Shown here: positions 8,392 through 16,327 of the stretch, piece by piece
Layout of the letters: each line of letters opens with the position of its first letter
Position numbering within the stretch: the stretch's first letter is position 1
Source of the DNA: Bacteroidota bacterium
GTDB lineage: Bacteria; Bacteroidota; Bacteroidia; Chitinophagales; Chitinophagaceae
Direction: 5' to 3'
Assembly (NCBI GenBank): GCA_947463975.1
Contig: CANHUW010000009.1
Coordinates: forward strand, 1-23,724
DNA: 23,724 bases
Made by a program: the position numbers and the translations under genes
Notes under the pieces: model-generated
Database searches by the model: none
Told to the model about the DNA's origin: nothing
What the model saw: the letters and a program-made list of their open reading frames with translations, nothing else

Positions 8392-9417
8392 TTATCTCAT
8401 AATGAAAGGAAAACGTTGATAATTTTTCAAGGCAATACCTGTACCTCTTACTACACTCTTCAATGGATCGTCTGCAACATGCACTGGCAATTTGATCTTT
8501 TGACTCAAACGTTTGTCTAATCCTCTTAATAAAGATCCTCCACCAGTAATGTACAATCCTCTACGATATATATCTGCAGCCAACTCTGGCGGGGTTGTTT
8601 CTAATGCTTTTAAAATCGCTTCTTCAATTTTAAAAATACTTTTATCTAAAGCTTCTGCTACCTCTTGGTAAGAAACCATAATTTGTTTTGGAATTCCTGT
8701 CACCAAGTCTCTACCATTTACTGGCATATCATCTGGTGGGTTATCTAAATCTTTTAATGCGGCACCTACATGTATTTTAATTTGCTCTGCAGTACGCTCT
8801 CCAATCAATAAGCTATGGTATCTTCTTAAAGCTTCCATAATATCTGCAGTGAACTCATCACCTGCAATACGAATACTTTGATCACATACAATACCTGCTA
8901 ATGCAATTACAGTAATACCTGTTGTACCGCCACCAATATCAATAATCATATTACCAACCGGCTCTTCTACATCAATACCAATACCTAATGCTGCAGCCAT
9001 AGGTTCGTGAATCATATATACTTCTTTTGCACCTGCTTGTTCAGCACTATCGCGCACCGCTCTTTTTTCCACTTCAGTAATTGAGGAAGGAATACAGATA
9101 ACCATTCTCCAACTTGGAGGAAACAATGGCTTCTTTGGATAAATCATTTTCATTAACTCACGAATCATTAATTCTGCTGCGTTAAAATCTGCAATTACAC
9201 CATCTTTTAATGGACGAATTGTTTTAATGCTTTCGTGTGTTTTTTCATGCATCAATAATGCCTTCTTGCCCACCCCTAACACCTCTTTCATATTATTCCT
9301 GTTTAAGGCAATAATTGAAGGTTCGTTTACAACCACTTCATCATTGTGAATGATTAGGGTATTGGCAGTACCCAAGTCCATCGCAATTTCTTGGGTAAAA
9401 AAGTTAAATAATCCCAT
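8392..9417 (-). CDS. mreB: MreB, actin-like rod-shape protein
   Basis: A 341-aa actin-fold ATPase that polymerises under the membrane and organises the elongation machinery. It shows the N-terminal phosphate-1 loop MDLGTANT, a PSS-T-E-x-E-K-R-A segment, the phosphate-2 loop DIGGGTTG, and the adenosine motif TGGGSLLRGLD near the C-terminus, ending P-F-I-M-R. The ATG at 9417 is chosen: an in-frame TTG at 9456 would add 13 residues, but that stretch contains the -7 promoter element and the extension lacks family similarity, whereas MGLFN... is the normal MreB start. First gene of the mre operon; nothing upstream but purD on the same strand 107 bases away. Confidence 0.96.
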   Translation of the reverse strand: MGLFNFFTQEIAMDLGTANTLIIHNDEVVVNEPSIIALNRNNMKEVLGVGKKALLMHEKTHESIKTIRPLKDGVIADFNAAELMIRELMKMIYPKKPLFPPSWRMVICIPSSITEVEKRAVRDSAEQAGAKEVYMIHEPMAAALGIGIDVEEPVGNMIIDIGGGTTGITVIALAGIVCDQSIRIAGDEFTADIMEALRRYHSLLIGERTAEQIKIHVGAALKDLDNPPDDMPVNGRDLVTGIPKQIMVSYQEVAEALDKSIFKIEEAILKALETTPPELAADIYRRGLYITGGGSLLRGLDKRLSQKIKLPVHVADDPLKSVVRGTGIALKNYQRFPFIMR

Positions 9418-9453
9418 TATCGTTAAGCTTTTAAGAGTTCTATGTGAATGATG

Positions 9454-9484
9454 CAAAATTCACTTAAAATACTTGAACTACAAA
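9454..9484 (-). promoter_or_regulatory. Promoter of the mreB operon
   Basis: On the minus strand, TTTG (9484-9481) is followed after 19 bases by GAATTTTG (9461-9454). This matches the Bacteroidota arrangement TTTG-N19-21-TAnnTTTG with one mismatch in the -7 box. Transcription would begin near 9450, giving a leader of about 30 bases before the mreB ATG. It is the best -33/-7 pair seen on the minus strand. Confidence 0.5.
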
Positions 9485-9524
9485 GCTTTTTACTAAAATG
9501 GCTAAGAATAATTTTTAGTGATTT

Positions 9525-10811
9525 CTATGCAGGGAACTCGTAACCAATATCTTTTCTAAAATACATTCCATCAAACTGAATATTGGATAAGGCTTTTTGG
9601 GCATTTTTTACTGCTTCTTGAAGCTGTTTTCCTTGAGCTGTTACTGTTAAAACACGACCACCTTTTGTAACAATATGATCTCCTTGAAACCCAGTGCCAG
9701 CTTGAAATACAATCGATTTTGTATCCTTTGCTGCAGTCTCGATTCCGTTGATTTTTATGTCTTTTGGGTAGCTGCCTGGATAACCTGCACTCACGGCCAT
9801 TACCGTTGCAAAAGCGCCCTCATTAAATTCTATATTCACGTCTTCTAATGTGCCATTGTCTACAGCGGCTAATAAGCTTACTAAATCTGTTTGCAATCTT
9901 GGTAGAATTACTTCTGTTTCTGGATCACCCAATCTGCAATTATACTCTATAACATAGGGTTCACCACCACAATTCATCAATCCAAAAAATACAAAGCCCT
10001 TATATTCAAGATTTTCTTTTTCAAATCCATGGATGGTAGGTTCTATTACACGCTGGATGACCTTATCCATAAAGGTTTCGTCCATAAAGGGTACTGGACT
10101 CACGCAGCCCATTCCGCCCGTGTTTAAACCAGTATCTCCTTCACCTATTCTTTTATAGTCTTTGGCATGTCCAATAATTTGGTAGTTTTTGCCATCTGTT
10201 AAGGCGAAAACACTTACTTCAATACCCTCTAAAAATTGTTCAATCACCACTTTGGCACTTGCTGCCCCAAATTGCTGGTGTTGAATCATTTCCTCAAAAC
10301 TTGTTAAAGCTTCTTCATGGCTCAATGCAATGATAACGCCCTTGCCAGCTGCTAAGCCATCTGCTTTCAAAACAATAGGTAAGGGATGTGTACTGATGTA
10401 TTTTTTACCTTCTTCATAATTATCCATGGTAAATTCAGCATAAGATGCAGTAGGAATACCATGTCTTTGCATGAAATGCTTGCTAAATGCTTTACTTCCT
10501 TCTAATTGTGCTGCATTTTTAGAAGGTCCAATAACATTGATATGAGCAGTGGATTCCTGTTGTGCAAAAAAATCAAAAATTCCATTTACCAATGGCTCTT
10601 CTGGTCCAACTACCACCATCTCTATGGACTGGTCCACAGCAAATTGTCTTAATGCCTCAAAGTCATTGATATCAATGGCTACATTGGTTCCAAGCGTAGC
10701 AGTGCCTGGATTTCCAGGTGCAATAAATAATGCATCACAATGATGTGATTGTGTCATTTTCCAAGCCAATGCATGTTCTCTTCCTCCTGAACCAATGAGT
10801 AAAATATTCAT
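9525..10811 (-). CDS. purD: Phosphoribosylamine--glycine ligase (GAR synthetase)
   Basis: A 428-aa ATP-grasp enzyme that joins 5-phosphoribosylamine and glycine, the second step of de novo purine synthesis. N-terminal domain: LLIGSGGREHALAW (4-17), PGNPGT (32-37) and VVGPEEPL (67-74). ATP-grasp core: VLKADGLAAGKGV (147-159), GEGDTGLNTGGMGC (223-236) and the Mg-binding EYNCRLGDPETE (289-300). A C-terminal capping domain ends with FRKDIGYEFPA. Length is typical. It is monocistronic as far as can be seen: the divergent peptide transporter lies 79 bases upstream and the mreB promoter 40 bases downstream. A TACTTTCG box is 19 bases before the ATG. Confidence 0.97.
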   Translation of the reverse strand: MNILLIGSGGREHALAWKMTQSHHCDALFIAPGNPGTATLGTNVAIDINDFEALRQFAVDQSIEMVVVGPEEPLVNGIFDFFAQQESTAHINVIGPSKNAAQLEGSKAFSKHFMQRHGIPTASYAEFTMDNYEEGKKYISTHPLPIVLKADGLAAGKGVIIALSHEEALTSFEEMIQHQQFGAASAKVVIEQFLEGIEVSVFALTDGKNYQIIGHAKDYKRIGEGDTGLNTGGMGCVSPVPFMDETFMDKVIQRVIEPTIHGFEKENLEYKGFVFFGLMNCGGEPYVIEYNCRLGDPETEVILPRLQTDLVSLLAAVDNGTLEDVNIEFNEGAFATVMAVSAGYPGSYPKDIKINGIETAAKDTKSIVFQAGTGFQGDHIVTKGGRVLTVTAQGKQLQEAVKNAQKALSNIQFDGMYFRKDIGYEFPA

Positions 10812-10830
10812 AATATGATGGATTATGTCA

Positions 10831-10838
10831 CGAAAGTA
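10831..10838 (-). promoter_or_regulatory. Putative -7 promoter element for purD
   Basis: Minus-strand TACTTTCG has one mismatch to TAnnTTTG and would give a leader of about 16 bases. There is no convincing -33 partner. No purine riboswitch fold could be recognised in the 79-base gap. Confidence 0.28.
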
Positions 10839-10890
10839 AAAATTATTAAAGGGATTTTATTAATTTGGCTCAATTAAATAAACGATTCTT

Positions 10891-12390
10891 ATGTCAGCAA
10901 CTACTCAAAAGCATCCTAAAGGTTTATATGTGTTATTCGCCACTGAAATGTGGGAGCGTTTTAACTATTATGGCATGAGGGCTATCTTGGTGTTGTTTTT
11001 AACCAAGGCTTTATTTTTTGATAAGGTGTTTGCTTCTCAAGTATATGGTAGCTACACAGGATTAATTTATTTAACTCCTTTATTGGGAGGCTATATTGCA
11101 GACAGATATTGGGGAAATAATAGGTCCATCATTGCGGGAGGATTGGTGATGGCTGTTGGAGAATTTATTTTATTTGCTTGTGGTCAATTTTATGATCAAC
11201 CAACTTTGGCAACACCTTTATTTTATGCAGGTTTAGGTTGCATGATTGCGGGAAATGGATTTTTCAAACCGAATATTTCTAGCATGGTGGGGCAGTTGTA
11301 TCCAAAAGGAGATAAAAAAATAGACGCAGCGTATACAATTTTTTACATGGGTATCAATACGGGTGGTGCAATGGGTCCAGTGGTTTGTGGATTTTTTGCT
11401 GAGTCGAGTGGCAATGCGGGTGATTATAAGTGGGGATTTTTAGCTGGCGGTATTGCAATGATTCTAAGTGTGATTACTCAAATTATTTTTCAGAAAAAAT
11501 ATTTAGTGAATGCAGAAGGGGAACCAATAGGAGATACGCCAAAGGGAGCTCCTGCATTTTTTCAAAAAATACCCGTAATGGTAGGATTTTTATTTTTACT
11601 TTCCTTAGTGACCATTGCCTTGGTATATATAGATATTAAAGTAGTGAGCTATTTATTTTGGTTATTATTAGCATGTATTTTATTGATTTCATTTATTGTT
11701 TTCTCTGATAAAAGTTTGGATATTATTCAAAAGAAAAAAGTTGCAGTATTGTTTACGGTTTCTTTTTTTGTGATATTTTTCTGGAGCGCTTTTGAACAAG
11801 CTGGTGCATCGCTAACTTATTTTGCATCTGAAAATACCCAAAGAGATTTAGGCTTCTATGTGGTGCCTGCTAGCTTTTTTCAATCACTCAATTCTTTATT
11901 TGTAGTATCCTTAGCGCCAATAGTAGCATGGATTTGGGTGAAGTTGGGAAAAAGAGAACCCTCTTCTCCGTATAAAATGGCTTTTGGATTATTCTTTTTA
12001 GCATTGGGTTATTTATGGATTGCAACAGGTGTTGATGGAGTGGGGGCCGGTATTAAAGTAAGTATGATTTGGTTATTAGGAATGTATATGATGCATACTT
12101 TGGGTGAACTGTGTTTGTCACCTATCGGTTTATCTCTATTTAATAAATTAGCACCTATCAAATTTGCTTCCTTATTAATGGGTGTATGGTTTACAGCCAA
12201 CGCCTTTGCAAATAAACTTGCAGGGGTGTTTAGTGCATTGTATCCAGAAAATGGAAAAGTAACTTCTTTCGCAGGATATCAAATTAGCAACTTGCATGAA
12301 TTCTTTATGTTCTTTGTATTCATGGCAGGAACTGCTTCCTTGATTTTATTTTTCTTATCAAGCAAGTTGAAATCTTTAATGGAGCAATAG
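10891..12390 (+). CDS. POT/PTR-family proton-dependent oligopeptide transporter
   Basis: A 499-aa major-facilitator protein of the proton-coupled di/tripeptide (POT/PTR2) family. The signature ExxERFxYY is present as E19-M-W-E22-R23-F24-N-Y-Y27 in the first helix, giving the proton- and carboxylate-binding residues. A second PTR signature, YTIFYMGINTGGAMGP, lies near 148-163. About 14 hydrophobic segments can be counted, as in bacterial members with two extra helices. Expected to import small peptides across the inner membrane. It stands alone, divergent from purD; its stop is one base from the convergent acs stop with no terminator between. A TTAATTTG box (10860-10867) may be its -7 element, one mismatch from consensus. 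Substrate range cannot be told from sequence. Confidence 0.93.
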   Translation: MSATTQKHPKGLYVLFATEMWERFNYYGMRAILVLFLTKALFFDKVFASQVYGSYTGLIYLTPLLGGYIADRYWGNNRSIIAGGLVMAVGEFILFACGQFYDQPTLATPLFYAGLGCMIAGNGFFKPNISSMVGQLYPKGDKKIDAAYTIFYMGINTGGAMGPVVCGFFAESSGNAGDYKWGFLAGGIAMILSVITQIIFQKKYLVNAEGEPIGDTPKGAPAFFQKIPVMVGFLFLLSLVTIALVYIDIKVVSYLFWLLLACILLISFIVFSDKSLDIIQKKKVAVLFTVSFFVIFFWSAFEQAGASLTYFASENTQRDLGFYVVPASFFQSLNSLFVVSLAPIVAWIWVKLGKREPSSPYKMAFGLFFLALGYLWIATGVDGVGAGIKVSMIWLLGMYMMHTLGELCLSPIGLSLFNKLAPIKFASLLMGVWFTANAFANKLAGVFSALYPENGKVTSFAGYQISNLHEFFMFFVFMAGTASLILFFLSSKLKSLMEQ

Positions 12391-12391
12391 T

Positions 12392-14332
12392 TTACAATAC
12401 TCCTTTAACAATTTCATCTACCACTGCAGGATCTAATAAAGTTGAAGTGTCTCCAAGGTTTTTTAATTCACCTTCTGCTACTTTACGTAAAATGCGTCGC
12501 ATGATTTTGCCTGATCTTGTCTTGGGTAAGCCCGAAACAAATTGAATTTTGTCTGGCTTAGCAATGGGTCCAATAATGCGTGTGACTGTTTGCAATACAT
12601 CTTTTCTAATTTGCTCTGCTGTGCCATGCGTATCTTGACTATGAGAGCCAGTATAGATTACATAAGCATAAATTCCTTGTCCTTTAATATCATGAGGATA
12701 TCCTACAACAGCACTTTCTACTACACCTGCATGCATATTAATAGCATTCTCCACTTCGGCAGTACCAATTCGATGACCACTTACATTCAATACATCATCC
12801 ACTCTTCCTGTGATTCTAAATTGACCTAATTCATTTTTTAAAGCGCCATCTCCTGTAAAATATAAATTTTCATATGTGGCAAAATAATTGGTTCTGCATC
12901 TTTCATGATCGCCATAAGTTGTTCTTAAAATAGATGGCCATGGTTGTGTGATACATAAGTTGCCACGGATAATGCCTTCCTCATCTTTTTCTTTCACTTC
13001 TATTCCCTTATCATCTACTAAAATGGCTTTGATACCTGGCATGGGATAGGTTGCCCATCCCGGTTTACCTTCTGTAATGCCCGCCATATTTGAAATTAAA
13101 ATACCGCCTGTTTCTGTTTGCCACCAAGTATCCACGATAGGACATTTTTTTTGTCCAATATGTTCGTTATACCAATGCCAAGCTTCTTCGTTGATAGGTT
13201 CACCCACTGTGCCCAATACTTTTAAACTACTTAAATCTTTATTTTGAATAGGCCCCAATCCAAATCCCATTAAAGAACGAATCGCGGTAGGGGCAGTATA
13301 TAAAATATTTACTTTGAACTTTTCGATGATGTCCCAAAATCTTCCTGCATCTGGAAAAGTTGGAATGCCTTCAAACATTAAACTTGTTCCACCTGCACTC
13401 AATGGGGCATACACTATATAACTATGTCCTGTGATCCATCCTATATCTGCAGTGCAAAAGAAAATGTCGGCAGGTTGATATTGAAAAGTATTTACAAAGG
13501 TATAATTGGTGTATACCATATATCCTGCCACACTATGTACCACACCTTTTGGTTTTCCGGTAGATCCTGAAGTATATAAAATAAACAATGGATCTTCTGC
13601 ATCCATCACTGTTGCTGCAACTGATGTAATATCTTGTGATTCTACTTTTTTAATTTCATCTTCCCACCATACATCTCTTCCTTTTAACATAGAAACAGCC
13701 GTTCTTGTTCTAGTACATACAATTACTTTATGCACTGTTGTATTACCAATCAATGCATCGTCTATAACTCCTTTTAATGGAATATCTTTTGCCCCTCTAT
13801 AAGCACCATCACATGTAATAATGCATGTTGCTTTTGCATCTTCTAGTCTATCTGCAATACTTTGCGCAGAGAACCCCCCAAAAATTACACTATGAATAGC
13901 ACCCATTCTTGCACATGCTAAAACTGCAATGGCTAGCTCTGGTATCATGCCCATATAAATACAAACACGATCACCTTTTTTTACACCGTTATTGATAAGT
14001 ACTTGAGTGAATTGACAAACCTTGGTATGCAATTGATGATAAGTAATGATTCTATGATGTTCATTAGGGTCGTTGGGTTCCCAAATAATAGCAGGCTGAT
14101 TTCCTCTTGTTGCTAAATGTCTATCTAAACAGTTTTCTGTAATATTTAATCGCCCTCCTTTAAACCACTCTATTCTAGGATCTTTAAAATTCCATTCTAA
14201 TGCTGTATCCCATTTTTGATGCCATGTAAAATGCTCGGCAATCTCACTCCAGAATTGTGCTGGTTCTTCTATACTTTTCTTGTAGGCTGCATGATATGCT
14301 TCAATGCTTTTGATTTGGTATGGATAAGACAT
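12392..14332 (-). CDS. acs: Acetyl-CoA synthetase (AMP-forming)
   Basis: A 646-aa ANL-superfamily enzyme that activates acetate through acetyl-AMP to acetyl-CoA. Seen: ACS N-terminal domain with FWSEIAEHFTW near 27-37; FGGFSA near 151-156; P-loop YTSGSTGKPKG (253-263); TADIGWITGHSYIVYAPL near 294-311; DTWWQTETGG (401-410); hinge GRVDDVLNVSGHR (509-521); and C-terminal KTRSGKIMRR with catalytic Lys609, the residue commonly regulated by acetylation. The W in DTWWQTE, typical for acetate rather than longer acids, favours acetate, though propionate cannot be excluded. It diverges from an MHS-type transporter with an 85-base shared promoter region, suggesting coordinated carboxylate uptake and activation. 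No deacetylase or acetyltransferase gene is adjacent. Confidence 0.96.
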   Translation of the reverse strand: MSYPYQIKSIEAYHAAYKKSIEEPAQFWSEIAEHFTWHQKWDTALEWNFKDPRIEWFKGGRLNITENCLDRHLATRGNQPAIIWEPNDPNEHHRIITYHQLHTKVCQFTQVLINNGVKKGDRVCIYMGMIPELAIAVLACARMGAIHSVIFGGFSAQSIADRLEDAKATCIITCDGAYRGAKDIPLKGVIDDALIGNTTVHKVIVCTRTRTAVSMLKGRDVWWEDEIKKVESQDITSVAATVMDAEDPLFILYTSGSTGKPKGVVHSVAGYMVYTNYTFVNTFQYQPADIFFCTADIGWITGHSYIVYAPLSAGGTSLMFEGIPTFPDAGRFWDIIEKFKVNILYTAPTAIRSLMGFGLGPIQNKDLSSLKVLGTVGEPINEEAWHWYNEHIGQKKCPIVDTWWQTETGGILISNMAGITEGKPGWATYPMPGIKAILVDDKGIEVKEKDEEGIIRGNLCITQPWPSILRTTYGDHERCRTNYFATYENLYFTGDGALKNELGQFRITGRVDDVLNVSGHRIGTAEVENAINMHAGVVESAVVGYPHDIKGQGIYAYVIYTGSHSQDTHGTAEQIRKDVLQTVTRIIGPIAKPDKIQFVSGLPKTRSGKIMRRILRKVAEGELKNLGDTSTLLDPAVVDEIVKGVL

Positions 14333-14333
14333 G

Positions 14334-14404
14334 ACAATCGTTATAAATTATGTAATCAAATTTACGTTTTTCAGTTTAAATATTTAACTTGACGAAACGA
14401 TTGT
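14334..14404. repeat. 9-bp inverted repeat spanning the acs/MHS divergent promoter region
   Basis: ACAATCGTT at 14334-14342 and AACGATTGT at 14396-14404 are exact reverse complements. One arm starts two bases from the acs ATG, and the other ends 13 bases before the MHS ATG. Between them is a 12-bp perfect AT palindrome, TTAAATATTTAA (14376-14387). The placement suits a paired operator for both genes, but a 9-bp match at this spacing in AT-rich DNA could be chance. Confidence 0.3.
14357..14364 (-). promoter_or_regulatory. Putative -7 promoter element for acs
   Basis: Minus-strand TAAATTTG is an exact TAnnTTTG match 24 bases before the acs ATG, implying a leader near 20 bases. It sits within GTAA-N6-TTAC symmetry (14352-14365), which could be an operator half-site pair. 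A -33 TTTG is not evident. Confidence 0.42.
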
Positions 14405-14417
14405 TAAAACAAATTTT

Positions 14418-16022
14418 ATGAATGCTTCAAATCCTCCAAGCAAAATCTCCTTTGTGATTGGTGCTTCTTCTGTGGGAACTTTGATTGAATGGTATGACTT
14501 TTACATTTTTGGAATGTTGGCCACCATTTTATCCAAACAATTTTTTCCTGCAGATGCGGGAACTGCAGCACTTTTAAGCACCCTTGCTATTTTCGCTGCA
14601 GGTTTTATTGTGCGTCCATTTGGGGCTTTAGTATTTGGAAGATTAGGAGATTTAATTGGTAGAAAACATACTTTTTTATTAACCCTAGTGATCATGGGGG
14701 GATCCACTTTTGCCATTGGCTTGGTTCCAGGTTATGCCACCATTGGCTGGATGGCTCCAATTGTAGTCTTGATCTTAAGATTATTACAAGGCTTGGCATT
14801 AGGAGGTGAATATGGAGGTGCGGCTACTTATGTTGCAGAACATGCTCCAGCAGGTCAAAGAGGTTTTTGGACAAGTTGGATTCAGACTACTGCTACTTTA
14901 GGATTATTTTTAGCATTAGGGGTGATTATTTTAATTCGTTCTAGTCAAGGAGTGGATCAGTTTAGCGCAGAGTGGGGTGGATGGCGTTATCCATTTTGGA
15001 TTTCAATATTATTAGTAGGTGTTTCTGTTTTAATCAGAATGCGAATGAGTGAATCTCCAATGTTTAGTAAACTCAAATCAGAAGGAAAAACATCTACCAA
15101 TCCATTGAAAGAAAGTTTTGGACATAAGGCAAATTTTAAAATGGTTTTATTGGCTTTGTTTGGCGCTGTGATGGGACAAGGGGTGGTATGGTATACGGGT
15201 CAATTTTATGCACAAAGTTTTATCGAAACGGTTTGTAAAATTGAATTTGTTCAATCAAGAAACATTATGTTAATCGCCATATTAATGGCAACGCCTTGTT
15301 TTGTTTTGTTTGGTTGGTTAAGTGATAAAGTTGGAAGAAAGTGGATCATGTTGACTGGTATGTTATTAGCTGTAATCACTTATAGGCCTATCTACAAAGA
15401 GTTTATCCATATAACAGATGCATCCAAAAGAACCCAAATAGTGGACTATCAATTGACTACTTATTTGACTGCAATTCCAATCATTGATGCAGTAGATAAA
15501 ACTAAATTATATATTAAGAAACAAGAAGATACTTTCTATAAAGATGGATCTATTTTTAAATACACCAAGACAGATACATTGTTTTTGAAAGATTCTTTAT
15601 ATGCTCCAAGACCACTCACATTGATTAATCCAGGTATGATACAATATCAATCTTCCAAACCTTTTGTTCAGATAGAAAAGACATTGGGGAATGCAGCTTT
15701 TTGGAAAATGATTTGGTTGGTTTTTATTCAAATTGTGTATGTAACGATGGTGTATGGACCTATTGCCGCTTTCTTAGTTGAAATGTTCCCTACCAAAATT
15801 AGGTATACTTCAATGTCCTTGCCTTATCATATTGGCAATGGGGTATTTGGGGGATTGGTTCCTTTTTTAGGAACATTGATTGTAGAGTTTACTAAAACTT
15901 CTGCGAATCCTGCTGGTGATGTATTGGCGGGATTATGGTATCCTATTGGGGTAGCAACTGTTTGCTTGGTGATAGGGGCTATTTATCTAAGCAATAAAAT
16001 AGATAAAAACGTAATTGATTAA
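14418..16022 (+). CDS. MHS-type major facilitator transporter with a large inserted loop
   Basis: A 534-aa MFS protein of the metabolite:H+ symporter type (shikimate, proline/betaine and carboxylate porters). The MHS signatures are clear: SVGTLIEWYDFYIFG near 18-32, a VRPFGALVFGRLGDLIGRK loop at 65-83, and RLLQGLALGGEYGGAATYVAEHAP near 121-144. After helix 8 and the second GRK loop (303-308), a polar segment of about 100 residues (about 326-427), rich in Thr, Lys, Asp and Tyr, is inserted before the next helices (about 430-520). MHS proteins are usually ~430-450 aa, so the insertion explains the extra length; by standard MFS topology it should face the periplasm. It diverges from acs and is followed by a small membrane protein gene. 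Likely imports a carboxylate or osmolyte; acetate is inferred only from context. Confidence 0.88.
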   Translation: MNASNPPSKISFVIGASSVGTLIEWYDFYIFGMLATILSKQFFPADAGTAALLSTLAIFAAGFIVRPFGALVFGRLGDLIGRKHTFLLTLVIMGGSTFAIGLVPGYATIGWMAPIVVLILRLLQGLALGGEYGGAATYVAEHAPAGQRGFWTSWIQTTATLGLFLALGVIILIRSSQGVDQFSAEWGGWRYPFWISILLVGVSVLIRMRMSESPMFSKLKSEGKTSTNPLKESFGHKANFKMVLLALFGAVMGQGVVWYTGQFYAQSFIETVCKIEFVQSRNIMLIAILMATPCFVLFGWLSDKVGRKWIMLTGMLLAVITYRPIYKEFIHITDASKRTQIVDYQLTTYLTAIPIIDAVDKTKLYIKKQEDTFYKDGSIFKYTKTDTLFLKDSLYAPRPLTLINPGMIQYQSSKPFVQIEKTLGNAAFWKMIWLVFIQIVYVTMVYGPIAAFLVEMFPTKIRYTSMSLPYHIGNGVFGGLVPFLGTLIVEFTKTSANPAGDVLAGLWYPIGVATVCLVIGAIYLSNKIDKNVID

Positions 16023-16047
16023 TTTATTAAATGTAAAATTGTTGATC

Positions 16048-16302
16048 ATGAATACCATAAAAAAATTATTAGGCTATGTTTGGATGTTGATGTCACCCGC
16101 TATTATTTTATTTTTAGTGTACCAGGCATATACTAAAATTGGCGCTGCTTCCGAAGCTGCCAAAGCGAATACTATTTTACAATGGGTGATTATACTATTG
16201 ATTTTCTTACCCATCACGATTGGCTTTTTTATTTTTGGGAAATATGCGGCTCAAAATGAATATGGGCATCTGCCTGAATCTTCTAAAGAAATAATGGATT
16301 AG
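16048..16302 (+). CDS. Small two-helix membrane protein following the MHS transporter
   Basis: An 84-aa protein with two strong membrane helices (about 7-28 and 42-68), a short linker containing KIGAASEAAKAN, and a polar C-terminus. It starts 25 bases after the transporter stop and shares its strand, so co-transcription is likely. An in-frame TTG at 16015 would overlap the transporter by eight bases and add 11 residues; the ATG at 16048 is preferred because it begins directly before the first helix with a basic T-I-K-K. I do not recognise the family with certainty. Size and topology resemble small partner subunits of secondary transporters such as YjcH (DUF485) beside ActP, but I see no clear sequence signature of that family, so a partner role is inference. 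Confidence 0.7.
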   Translation: MNTIKKLLGYVWMLMSPAIILFLVYQAYTKIGAASEAAKANTILQWVIILLIFLPITIGFFIFGKYAAQNEYGHLPESSKEIMD

Positions 16303-16316
16303 CCATAGAAAGGATG

Positions 16317-16324
16317 TAATTTTG
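16317..16324 (+). promoter_or_regulatory. Putative -7 promoter element for the GldA-like ATPase gene
   Basis: TAATTTTG is an exact TAnnTTTG match that ends three bases before the ATG at 16328. A start four bases downstream would be the A of the ATG, i.e. a leaderless mRNA. It overlaps the alternative TTG start at 16322. No clear -33 box is seen upstream. Confidence 0.42.
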
Positions 16325-16327
16325 GAT

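Noticed and set aside
9418..9456. TTG start adding 13 residues to MreB
   Set aside because: The added stretch contains the -7 promoter box and has no counterpart in MreB; the ATG at 9417 begins the normal family N-terminus.
9493..9519. Inverted repeat ACTAAAA / TTTTAGT between purD and mreB as a purD terminator
   Set aside because: Only seven AT-rich base pairs with a 13-14-base loop and no proper T-run on the minus strand; too weak to call.
13506..13802. A 98-codon plus-strand open frame opposite acs
   Set aside because: It covers the antisense of the acs P-loop region; no independent evidence for coding.
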